Assembly (NCBI GenBank): GCA_029212745.1
Contig: JARGOL010000003.1
Location: 124,001-188,000, forward strand
Reading direction: 5' to 3'
From: Alcanivoracaceae bacterium
Lineage (GTDB): Bacteria; Pseudomonadota; Gammaproteobacteria; Pseudomonadales; Alcanivoracaceae
Length of the DNA: 64,000 nucleotides
Both the position numbers and the translations under genes were made by a program. Numbering within the stretch: position 1 is the first letter of the stretch; each line of letters begins with the position of its first letter. Under the pieces are notes generated by a model. The model did no database searches. It was given only the letters and a program-made list of their open reading frames with translations, and was not told the origin of the DNA. Below, piece after piece: positions 18,517 through 26,215 of this stretch.

Positions 18517-19725
18517 ATGGACTTTGCACATTCCCCCCGCGCCGAGGAGATGATCCAGCGCGCACGGGCCTTTATCGAACGCGAGATCCGGCCCGTCGAG
18601 GAGAAGTACCACCACGAGCTGCAGTCGCTGGACGATTCCTGGGTGGTGCTGCCGGTGGTTGAGGAACTGAAGGAAAAGGCCCGCGCCGAGGGCCTGTGGA
18701 ACCTGTTTCTGCCCGATGAGGACCTCGGCGGTGGCCTGTCCGTCACCGAGTATGCCCCGATTGCCGAGCTCACCGGCGCCTCCCTGCTGGCCCCGGAGGT
18801 GTTTAACTGCAATGCCCCGGACACCGGCAACATGGAAGTGCTGTACCACTACGGCAGCGACGAACAGAAACAGCAATGGCTGATGCCGCTGCTGGACGGC
18901 AAGATCCGCTCCGCGTTCTGCATGACGGAACCCGGCGTCGCCTCATCTGACGCCACCAACATGGCCGCCACCGCTTCCGTTGAGGGCGATGAGGTAGTGC
19001 TCAATGGCCGCAAGTGGTGGAGCACCGGTATCGGCCACCCGAATTGTGAAGTGCTGATCTTCATGGGGCTCACCGACCCGAATGCCCACCGTCACGCCCA
19101 GCACTCCATGGTGCTGGTGCCGAAAAACACGCCCGGCGTCACCGTGGAGCGCATGCTGCCCGCCATGGGCCGCCTGGATGAGCCCTATGGCCATGGTGAA
19201 GTGTCCTTCGACAATGTGCGCCTGCCGAAAAGTGCCATCATCGCCGGGCCGGGCCGCGGCTTCGAGATTGCCCAGGGCCGTCTTGGCCCGGGTCGCATCC
19301 ACCACTGCATGCGCCTGATTGGCCTCGCGGAAATGGCCCTGAAGCTGGCCTGCGAGCGCGGCCTCAGTCGCGAGGCCTTTGGCAAGCCGATCATCAACCT
19401 GGGTGGCAACCGCGAACGCATTGCCGACGCCCGCATTGCCATCGAACAGGCTCGCCTGCTGGTACTCAAGGCAGCCTGGCTGATCGACCAGCGCGGTGTC
19501 ATGGCCGCCATGAGCGAGATTTCCCAGATCAAGGTGATCTGCCCGAACATGGCGCTGGATGTCATCGACATGGCCATGCAGATTCACGGCGGCGGCGGTC
19601 TCAGCGATGACTTCCCGCTGGCGGCGGCCTGGACCGGCGCCCGCGCGCTGCGTCTTGCGGATGGCCCGGACGAGGTGCATCGTGGCCTGATTGCGCGCTT
19701 TGAACTGATGAAATACAAGACGTAA
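18517..19725 (+). CDS. Acyl-CoA dehydrogenase, ACAD10/11 (LvaC-like) type
   Basis: A 402-residue FAD enzyme with the full acyl-CoA dehydrogenase fold: N-terminal helical domain, middle beta domain with CMTEPGVASSDATNMAA and NGRKWWSTGIGHP, and C-terminal helical domain with SREAFGKPI and MQIHGGGGLSDDFPL. Relatives in animals (ACAD10/11) and in the Pseudomonas lva operon (LvaC) work with an APH-type kinase on hydroxyacyl-CoA. Such a kinase gene lies two genes downstream. It is the first gene of a five-gene plus-strand operon and probably under the divergent LysR. Substrate chain length cannot be read from the sequence. Confidence 0.88.
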   Translation: MDFAHSPRAEEMIQRARAFIEREIRPVEEKYHHELQSLDDSWVVLPVVEELKEKARAEGLWNLFLPDEDLGGGLSVTEYAPIAELTGASLLAPEVFNCNAPDTGNMEVLYHYGSDEQKQQWLMPLLDGKIRSAFCMTEPGVASSDATNMAATASVEGDEVVLNGRKWWSTGIGHPNCEVLIFMGLTDPNAHRHAQHSMVLVPKNTPGVTVERMLPAMGRLDEPYGHGEVSFDNVRLPKSAIIAGPGRGFEIAQGRLGPGRIHHCMRLIGLAEMALKLACERGLSREAFGKPIINLGGNRERIADARIAIEQARLLVLKAAWLIDQRGVMAAMSEISQIKVICPNMALDVIDMAMQIHGGGGLSDDFPLAAAWTGARALRLADGPDEVHRGLIARFELMKYKT

Positions 19726-19748
19726 ACGGACACAGGAAGGAACCCACA

Positions 19749-20564
19749 TTGACCACGCAACGAGTATTGATCACTGGCGGTGCCTCCGGACTGGGCCGCG
19801 CCCTGGCTGAAGCCTGGCTGGCGCGCGGCGCACGCGTGCTGATTACCGACATCAACGATGAGCGCGGTGCTGAGACCGTGTTCGCGCTCAAGGGTCGCGG
19901 CGAGATTCACTACCAGCGCGCCAACACCTGTGTGGCTGAAGACTGGGTGCGGCTGCTGGAGTGGGTGGAAGAAAACTTCAACGGCCTGGATGTGCTGGTG
20001 AACAACGCCGGCGTCGCTGCTGCAGGGCGAATCGATCGCGTCAGCATGGACGACTGGGACTGGATCATCGATATCAACCTCAAGGGTGTGGTGCAGGGCT
20101 GCCGGACTTTCACGCCACTGTTCAAGAAACAGGGCGACGGCCAGATCATCAACATCGCCTCGCTGGCTGCAGTGGCCTGTGCCCCGGCCATGTCCAGCTA
20201 CAATGTCACCAAGGCCGGGGTGGTGGCGCTGTCCGAAACCCTGCGTCATGAACTGGCCCCCTACGGCATCCGCGTGTCCGTGGTCTGCCCGAGTTTTTTC
20301 CAGACCAACCTGGCAGACACCATGCGCACGCCGGAAGAAGGCATGGACAGTACGGTCAGGAAACTGCTTGCCGGCGGCAAGATCGATGCGGACGAAGTGG
20401 CCCGCCGAATACTGAAAGGCGCCGGCAAGAACCGGTTGATGATCCTGCCGCACAGCGAAGGCAAGATGCTCTGGTGGATGAAGCGCTACCTGCCCCCGGT
20501 GTTCAACTACGCCCTCGGCGACGCCGGCCGCAAACTCAAGCGGAAGCTGGAGCGCAACTCATGA
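19749..20564 (+). CDS. Short-chain dehydrogenase/reductase
   Basis: A 271-residue classical SDR: cofactor motif TGGASGLGRAL, NNAGVAA, Ser in INIASLAAVA, and YNVTKAG with the catalytic Tyr and Lys. The first acidic position after beta 2 (TDIND) suggests NAD(H). The start appears to be TTG at 19749 with GGAAGGA 8 nt upstream; no ATG precedes the Rossmann motif. Its stop overlaps the ATG of the kinase gene (ATGA). Likely oxidises a hydroxyacyl intermediate of the pathway served by its neighbours. Confidence 0.88.
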   Translation: MTTQRVLITGGASGLGRALAEAWLARGARVLITDINDERGAETVFALKGRGEIHYQRANTCVAEDWVRLLEWVEENFNGLDVLVNNAGVAAAGRIDRVSMDDWDWIIDINLKGVVQGCRTFTPLFKKQGDGQIINIASLAAVACAPAMSSYNVTKAGVVALSETLRHELAPYGIRVSVVCPSFFQTNLADTMRTPEEGMDSTVRKLLAGGKIDADEVARRILKGAGKNRLMILPHSEGKMLWWMKRYLPPVFNYALGDAGRKLKRKLERNS

Positions 20565-21628
20565 GCAACGCATCAGTCCTTGACCAGGCGAAGGCCGTTC
20601 GCGACGGCGAGTCCTTCGATGTGGCACGGATGAATGAATGGCTGCAGGCACAGGTGCCGGGCCTTGACGGCACCCCCGAGGTGCAACAGTTCAGCGGCGG
20701 CGCGTCCAACCTCACCTACCTGCTGCGCTACCCCGACCGGGACCTGATCCTGCGTCGTCCGCCTTTCGGCCACAAGGCCAAGGGCGCCCACGACATGGCG
20801 CGGGAATTCCGCATCCAGGAAGCGCTAAAACCGGTTTATCCCGCCACCCCGACGATGGTGGCACTGTGCGAGGACCCGGCGATAATGGACTGTGACTTTT
20901 ACGTCATGGACCGGATCAAGGGCATTATTCCGCGTGCCAATTTGCCGCGCGGCATGACACTGTCAGAAGTAGACACCCGCCAGCTGTGCCAGGGCGTGAT
21001 CGACAAGCTGATCGAGTTGCACCAGGTGGACTACCAGGCCGCAGGACTTGAGCACATCGGCAAGGGCGCCGGTTACGTCAAGCGCCAGATTGATGGCTGG
21101 AGTCACCGCTATGGCAAGTCAAAAACCTGGAACGTGCCTGGCTGGAAATACGTGATGGACTGGCTGCAGGCCAACATGCCCGATGATGTCGCCACGGTGG
21201 TAATCCATAATGATTTCCGTTTCGACAACCTGGTGCTGGATGCCGACGATCCGCAGAAAATCATTGGCGTGCTGGACTGGGAGATGGCCACGCTGGGTGA
21301 CCCGCTGATGGAGCTGGGTAATACCATGTCCTACTGGGTACAGGCGGATGATGATCGCCTGATCCAGATGATGCGGCGCCAGCCCACGCACCTGCCCGGC
21401 ATGTTCACCCGCCGGGAAGTGGTGGACTATTACTGCGACCGGATGAACCTGAGTGCGGACAACTGGACTTTCTATGAAGTCTACGGATTGTTCCGCCTGG
21501 CCGTGATCCTCCAGCAGATTTATTACCGCTACCACCACAAGCAGACCCGCAACCCGGCGTTCAAGCATTTCTGGCTGTTCAACCACTACCTGCACTGGCG
21601 CAGCAAGAAAGCCATCAAGGCCGGTTGA
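20561..21628 (+). CDS. APH-family phosphotransferase (ACAD10/11- and LvaA-like kinase)
   Basis: A 355-residue protein kinase-like phosphotransferase. FSGGASNLTYLLRYPDRDLI is the nucleotide loop, ILRRPP carries the ATP lysine region, VIHNDFRFDNLVLD is the catalytic Brenner motif, and GVLDWEMATLGDPL holds the metal-binding Asp. These are not antibiotic-resistance genes. In animals the equivalent domain is fused to ACAD10/11 and phosphorylates 4-hydroxyacyl-CoA; LvaA does so in Pseudomonas. ATGA overlap with the preceding SDR and 1-nt overlap with the next gene show tight coupling. Confidence 0.85.
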   Translation: MSNASVLDQAKAVRDGESFDVARMNEWLQAQVPGLDGTPEVQQFSGGASNLTYLLRYPDRDLILRRPPFGHKAKGAHDMAREFRIQEALKPVYPATPTMVALCEDPAIMDCDFYVMDRIKGIIPRANLPRGMTLSEVDTRQLCQGVIDKLIELHQVDYQAAGLEHIGKGAGYVKRQIDGWSHRYGKSKTWNVPGWKYVMDWLQANMPDDVATVVIHNDFRFDNLVLDADDPQKIIGVLDWEMATLGDPLMELGNTMSYWVQADDDRLIQMMRRQPTHLPGMFTRREVVDYYCDRMNLSADNWTFYEVYGLFRLAVILQQIYYRYHHKQTRNPAFKHFWLFNHYLHWRSKKAIKAG

Positions 21629-22314
21629 TGGCACAGATACTCCTGATACGTCACGGCCAGGCCTCGTGGGGCAAGCGCAATTACGACGAACTGTCTCCCC
21701 GGGGCGTCGAGCAGGCACGCGTACTCGGCCAGGCGCTCAAGCAGCGCAACATCCAGCCCGACCGGATCATCACCGGCGCCATGACCCGCCACAAGCAGAC
21801 CGCCATGGCCTGCCTGGATGCCATGGGCCTGCCCCATGACTGGGACGAAGACCGGCGCTGGAATGAATACGACCACCAGGAACTGATCGTGCGCCACAAG
21901 CCCCTGTATCGCAGCCGCACCGTCATGATGGCGGACCTGGCGCGCACCCTGCGCCCGCGTGAGGCCTTCCAGGAAATGTTCGAGCAGGCCCTGGATCGTT
22001 GGCTTGAGAAAGGCCATAGCCGGGAATATCGCGAAACCTGGCCAATGTTCGCCACACGGGTGGGCGCCGCACTGGACACACTGGCCACCACACCGGCTGG
22101 CACCACACTGGTATTCACCTCCGGCGGCGCCATCAGCGCCACGGTCGCCCGGCTCTGGAACATGCCGGACAGCGAATGGAAGAAACTCAACCGGGTGATT
22201 GCCAATGCCACCGTCACCAAGGTGGTGGTCGGACGCAACGGCGCCCACCTGAGCAGCTTCAACGAACACACCCATTTCGAGGGCGATAACCGGCATTTGC
22301 TGAGCTATCGCTGA
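21628..22314 (+). CDS. Histidine phosphatase family protein
   Basis: A 228-residue phosphoglycerate-mutase-like phosphatase. LIRHGQASWG holds the catalytic His (phosphohistidine), followed by TGAMTRHKQTA and a late second His/Glu region. The ATG at 21628 overlaps the previous stop. The substrate is unknown. Placement behind an acyl-CoA dehydrogenase, SDR and kinase invites the idea that it removes a phosphate from a pathway intermediate or byproduct, which is inference. Confidence 0.85.
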   Translation: MAQILLIRHGQASWGKRNYDELSPRGVEQARVLGQALKQRNIQPDRIITGAMTRHKQTAMACLDAMGLPHDWDEDRRWNEYDHQELIVRHKPLYRSRTVMMADLARTLRPREAFQEMFEQALDRWLEKGHSREYRETWPMFATRVGAALDTLATTPAGTTLVFTSGGAISATVARLWNMPDSEWKKLNRVIANATVTKVVVGRNGAHLSSFNEHTHFEGDNRHLLSYR

Positions 22315-22343
22315 ACCACACGGCAGTAAGACGGAGACAGGCA

Positions 22344-23090
22344 ATGCGCAAGAACATTCTGATCACGGGTGCCAGCTCGGGACTCGGCCGCGGCATGGCG
22401 CGGGAATTTGCTGCCATGGGTCGCAACCTGGCCCTGTGTGCCCGCCGGATGGACCGCCTGGAAGAGCTGCGCGACGAACTCAAGCAGCAGCACCCGGAGA
22501 TTACGGTCAGCATTCGTCCGCTGGATGTGAACGACTACGACCAGGTGTTCGAGACCTTCAAGGCATTCCGTGAAGACCTGGGCAGTATCGACCGGGTCAT
22601 CGTCAATGCCGGCATGGGCAAGGGCCAACCGTTGGGCACCGGCTACTTCTGGGCCAACCGCCAGACCGCGGAAACGAATTTTGTCGCCGCACTGGCACAG
22701 TGCGAAGCGGCGCTGGAGATTTTTCGCGAGCAGGACGCCGGCCATCTGGTGATGATTTCATCCATGAGTGCCATGCGCGGCATGCCGAAAAACCTGACCA
22801 CGTATGCCGCCACCAAGGCCGGTGTGGCCGCTCTCACCGAAGGCATTCGCTGTGAGATGCTGGACAAACCCATTGCGGTAACGACGATCTACCCGGGTTA
22901 CATCCGCTCGGAGATCAATGAAAAGGTAAAGAACACACCGTTCATGGTGGACACAGAGACGGGCTGCCGCCTGCTGGCGAAGGCCATCGAAAAAGAACCT
23001 GGCGAGGCCAATGTTCCGGCGTGGCCCTGGAATCTTGTCGGCTTCCTGATGCGCAACCTGCCCCTGCGCTGGGTCAAGAAAATGGCCTGA
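22344..23090 (+). CDS. Short-chain dehydrogenase/reductase
   Basis: A 248-residue classical SDR, second in this operon. TGASSGLGRGMAREF binds the cofactor and CARRMDRLEEL suggests NADP(H) preference (Arg after beta 2). VNAGMG, SSMSAMRG and YAATKAGV supply the catalytic Asn, Ser, Tyr and Lys. A GGAGA lies 9 nt upstream of the ATG. It follows the phosphatase by 29 bp and probably ends the operon. Confidence 0.87.
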   Translation: MRKNILITGASSGLGRGMAREFAAMGRNLALCARRMDRLEELRDELKQQHPEITVSIRPLDVNDYDQVFETFKAFREDLGSIDRVIVNAGMGKGQPLGTGYFWANRQTAETNFVAALAQCEAALEIFREQDAGHLVMISSMSAMRGMPKNLTTYAATKAGVAALTEGIRCEMLDKPIAVTTIYPGYIRSEINEKVKNTPFMVDTETGCRLLAKAIEKEPGEANVPAWPWNLVGFLMRNLPLRWVKKMA

Positions 23091-23156
23091 AAAGGTCGTG
23101 CTGACAGGACAGCGCTGCCGGATTATCGTAAAGCCCAGCCGTAAAGGAGCGAATGC

Positions 23157-23888
23157 ATGCGCAAAACAACAATAATGGCCCCCCTGGTTGCCGGATTGCT
23201 GTACCAACCGGCACTGGCCGAGGTCAACCAGGCCTGGGACCTGGTCCAGGAAGCGGAATCCCGTAACGATGTCACCACCTGGACCCGCAAAGTGGAGGGC
23301 TTCACGCTAAAGGCCTTCAAGGGCCAGACTGAAGTGCCCTATTCCATGCTCACCGTGCTTGCAGTGATCGCCGATGTGGAGCGATTCCCAGACTGGGTAT
23401 TCCAGTGCGAAGCCGCGAGGCTGCTGCCGGAAGTAGGCGACAACGTGGCGTATGTGCGCATCAAGGGCATCTGGCCGGTCAGCGACCGGGATGTTGCCAC
23501 CGAGACCGTAGTCACCCAGGATCCGGAAACCCTGAGCATAGAGCTCTCCACCACCGCCGGTGACAACCTGTATCCGGTGCAGGACGATGCCGTACGCATC
23601 CCGGCACTGCAGAATACATTCACCCTGGAACCCCTGGACGACGGCTGGACCCGGATCACGTTCGACACCTTTGTCGACCCGGGCGGTTATATCCCCGGCT
23701 GGCTCGCCAACCTGGTGGCCGTACGCGCCCCCCGTGATTCGCTCAACGACATGTACACGCTCATGCAGGAGCCCACGTATCACGTCACGGAAAGCAACCA
23801 GCTGCCGGACTATTTTCCGCAGTGGCAGACGCTTGAATACCCGAACCGGCTGAAGGCACCGGGCATCAAGGACGGCGACGCAGAATAG
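23157..23888 (+). CDS. Secreted START-domain (lipid-binding) protein
   Basis: A 243-residue protein with a signal peptide (MRKTTIMAPLVAGLLYQPALA). A START/Bet v 1-like helix-grip domain follows: VLAVIADVERFPDWVFQCEA, IKGIWPVSDRDVATETVV and a late helix PRDSLNDMYTLMQ. Such bacterial periplasmic START proteins are thought to bind lipids. GGAG lies 8 nt upstream of the ATG. It is followed by a strong bidirectional terminator. Confidence 0.75.
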   Translation: MRKTTIMAPLVAGLLYQPALAEVNQAWDLVQEAESRNDVTTWTRKVEGFTLKAFKGQTEVPYSMLTVLAVIADVERFPDWVFQCEAARLLPEVGDNVAYVRIKGIWPVSDRDVATETVVTQDPETLSIELSTTAGDNLYPVQDDAVRIPALQNTFTLEPLDDGWTRITFDTFVDPGGYIPGWLANLVAVRAPRDSLNDMYTLMQEPTYHVTESNQLPDYFPQWQTLEYPNRLKAPGIKDGDAE

Positions 23889-23936
23889 GCACGTGACAGC
23901 CCATTGTTGCAATGGCATTGCGCAGTAATGCAGACA

Positions 23937-23966
23937 AAAAAAGGGCGCCTTTCGGCGCCCTTTTTT
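23937..23966. terminator. Bidirectional Rho-independent terminator
   Basis: GGGCGCC/GGCGCCC stem with TTTC loop, flanked by A6 and T6, extending the pairing to 13 bp. It ends the START gene on the plus strand and glnK-amtB on the minus strand. Confidence 0.92.
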
Positions 23967-23994
23967 ATTCCGGTAAAACCGGATACTTGCAAGC

Positions 23995-25266
23995 TTACTT
24001 GGAGCTGACGAACTCCGGGTAAGCTTCCATGCCACACTCGGCGAGGTCGACACCTTCGTACTCTTCCTCTTCGGTGACACGCAGGCCGATGACAGCCTTG
24101 ATGACGCCCCAGGTGATCAGGGAGGTGATGAACACCCAGCCGAAGATCACACCGGCCCCCACCAGCTGGCCACCGAAGGTAGCATCGCCGTCAGTCAGCG
24201 GTACAACCATGACACCCAGCAGACCAACCACACCGTGGACGGAAATGGCACCGACCGGATCGTCGATCTTCAGCTTGTCCAGGGTGATGATGGAGAAGAC
24301 CACCAGGGTACCACCAGCAGCACCGATCAGGGTGGCAACCAGCGGAGTCGGGTCAGCCGGCTCTGCAGTGATGGCCACCAGGCCTGCCAGACAGCCGTTC
24401 AGCAGCATGGTCAGGTCGGCCTTACCGAACAGGATGCGGGCAACGATCAGCGCAGCAATACCACCACCAGCAGCAGCCGCGTTGGTGTTCAGGAACACGT
24501 TGGCCACTTCGTTGGCAACTGCGATACCACCCAGCTTCAGGGTAGAACCACCGTTGAAGCCGAACCAGCCCATCCACAGGATGAAGGTACCGAGCGTAGC
24601 CAGCGGCAGGTTGGCACCCGGGATGGCGTTCACTTCACCGTTCTTGCCGTACTTGCCCTTACGAGCACCCAGCAGCAGGACACCAGCGAGAGCAGCAGCA
24701 GCACCAGCCATGTGCACGATACCGGAACCGGCATAGTCACTGTAGCTCAGCTCGAACATGCCCAGTACGGCGTCGCCGTTCCAGGTCCAGGCACCTTCCA
24801 TCGGGTAGATGAAGCCAGTCATGACGACGGCAAATACCAGGAATGCCCAGAGCTTCATGCGCTCGGCAACAGCACCAGAGACGATGGACATGGCGGTAGC
24901 CACGAACACGACCTGGAAGAAGAAGTCAGACGCACCGGCGTACTCACCCATGTCGGAGAAGCCCGCTTCCTTGGAAGCAGCCAGGACACCGGCAATCGCC
25001 GCATCATCCATACCGGCAACAGTCGTTACACCGGACAGGAAGAAGCCACCGCCGTACATGATCTCGTAACCGCAGATCAGGTACATGGTGCAGGCAACGG
25101 CAAACAGCGCCACGTTCTTGGTCAGAATTTCGGTGGTGTTTTTGGCACGCACCAGACCGGCCTCAAGCATGGCAAAGCCTGCGGCCATCCACATTACCAG
25201 TGCGCCACACACCAGGAAGTAAAACGTGTCCATGGCGTACTGGAGTTCAAAAATATTGTTTTCCAT
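23995..25266 (-). CDS. amtB: Ammonium transporter AmtB
   Basis: Inner-membrane ammonium channel, trimer with 11 helices. The 423-residue protein has AMDTFYFLVCGALVMWMAAGF, the phenylalanine gate region, and conserved helices with GAVAERMKLWAFLVF, HMAGAAAALAGVLLLGARKG and SVHGVVGLLGVM. The pore histidine pair is in HMAGA and VHGVVG. The mature protein seems to lack a classical signal peptide. It follows glnK by 58 bp, the standard glnK-amtB operon, where GlnK plugs the channel when nitrogen is plentiful. Confidence 0.96.
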   Translation of the reverse strand: MENNIFELQYAMDTFYFLVCGALVMWMAAGFAMLEAGLVRAKNTTEILTKNVALFAVACTMYLICGYEIMYGGGFFLSGVTTVAGMDDAAIAGVLAASKEAGFSDMGEYAGASDFFFQVVFVATAMSIVSGAVAERMKLWAFLVFAVVMTGFIYPMEGAWTWNGDAVLGMFELSYSDYAGSGIVHMAGAAAALAGVLLLGARKGKYGKNGEVNAIPGANLPLATLGTFILWMGWFGFNGGSTLKLGGIAVANEVANVFLNTNAAAAGGGIAALIVARILFGKADLTMLLNGCLAGLVAITAEPADPTPLVATLIGAAGGTLVVFSIITLDKLKIDDPVGAISVHGVVGLLGVMVVPLTDGDATFGGQLVGAGVIFGWVFITSLITWGVIKAVIGLRVTEEEEYEGVDLAECGMEAYPEFVSSK

Positions 25267-25324
25267 GACGAAAACCCTCGATTAGTACATTCAATTCACT
25301 GGCATGGATCGCGCGAGGCGATAC

Positions 25325-25726
<402 letters not shown>

Positions 25727-25770
25727 TCATCCATTACAAACAGAGGTGATCCTCTGGTTGCCCTGATATC

Positions 25771-25785
25771 GCACGATCCATGCCA
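25771..25785 (-). promoter_or_regulatory. Candidate sigma-54 promoter of glnK-amtB
   Basis: Read on the minus strand: TGGCATGGATCGTGC. It has the GG and GC doublets 10 nt apart and the TGGCA core of the -24/-12 consensus, with weaker -12 bases. It would give a leader of about 95 nt before glnK. Confidence 0.45.
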
Positions 25786-25863
25786 ATAGGAAAATGTGAA
25801 TGCAAATCAAGGATTTAGCCTGAGCAGGCCCGATAAGGCCCGATACAGACGCCCCATAATATC

Positions 25864-25902
25864 GCACCAAAGCAGGGCATAACCCAAATTGGTGCACGCA
25901 CC
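25864..25902. promoter_or_regulatory. Possible NtrC enhancer sites
   Basis: GCACCAA (25864-25870) and TTGGTGC (25889-25895) form a 7-bp inverted pair. GGTGC-AC-GCACC is a second palindrome at 25891-25902. The half-sites match the NtrC consensus TGCAC/GGTGCA, though the spacing is not canonical. They are 80-115 bp upstream of the candidate sigma-54 promoter, the usual enhancer distance, and also near the ubiK start. Confidence 0.4.
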
Positions 25903-25955
25903 ATGGGCGGGCGCGCCGTGCTACCATGCGGCCTTTATCCGCAAGGCACAAACGC

Positions 25956-26210
25956 ATGAATGACCAGCCCCTGATCGAACGCATCGTCAGCGAAATCAGT
26001 CGCCGCCTGCCGGCCGGCGTTGACCAGGTGCGCGAGGAAGTGGAACAGAATGCCCGGGTGGTGCTGCGCGAGGCGATCAGCCGTCTGGACCTGATCACCC
26101 GCGAGGAATTCGACATCCAGCGCCAGGTACTGGAGCGCACCCGCGAGCGACTGGAAGCCCTGGAGAAGACCGTCACCGACCTGGAACAGCAGGCCAGTCC
26201 GCGGAGCTGA
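25956..26210 (+). CDS. ubiK: Ubiquinone biosynthesis accessory factor UbiK
   Basis: An 84-residue member of the UbiK (YqiC/BMFP) family. It is a coiled-coil protein that binds UbiJ and supports aerobic ubiquinone synthesis. It starts MNDQPLIERIVSEISRRLPA, and its C-terminal half is a clear heptad coil (FDIQRQVLERTRERLEALEK). It lies beside glnK-amtB as in Pseudomonas. The ATG at 25956 is preferred; the 10 extra codons upstream are not family-like. The ankyrin gene starts 5 bp after the stop. Confidence 0.9.
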   Translation: MNDQPLIERIVSEISRRLPAGVDQVREEVEQNARVVLREAISRLDLITREEFDIQRQVLERTRERLEALEKTVTDLEQQASPRS

Positions 26211-26215
26211 TACCC

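Noticed and set aside
20561-21628. Aminoglycoside resistance gene
   Set aside because: The APH fold is there, but the operon and the ACAD10/11- and LvaA-like motifs point to acyl-CoA metabolism.
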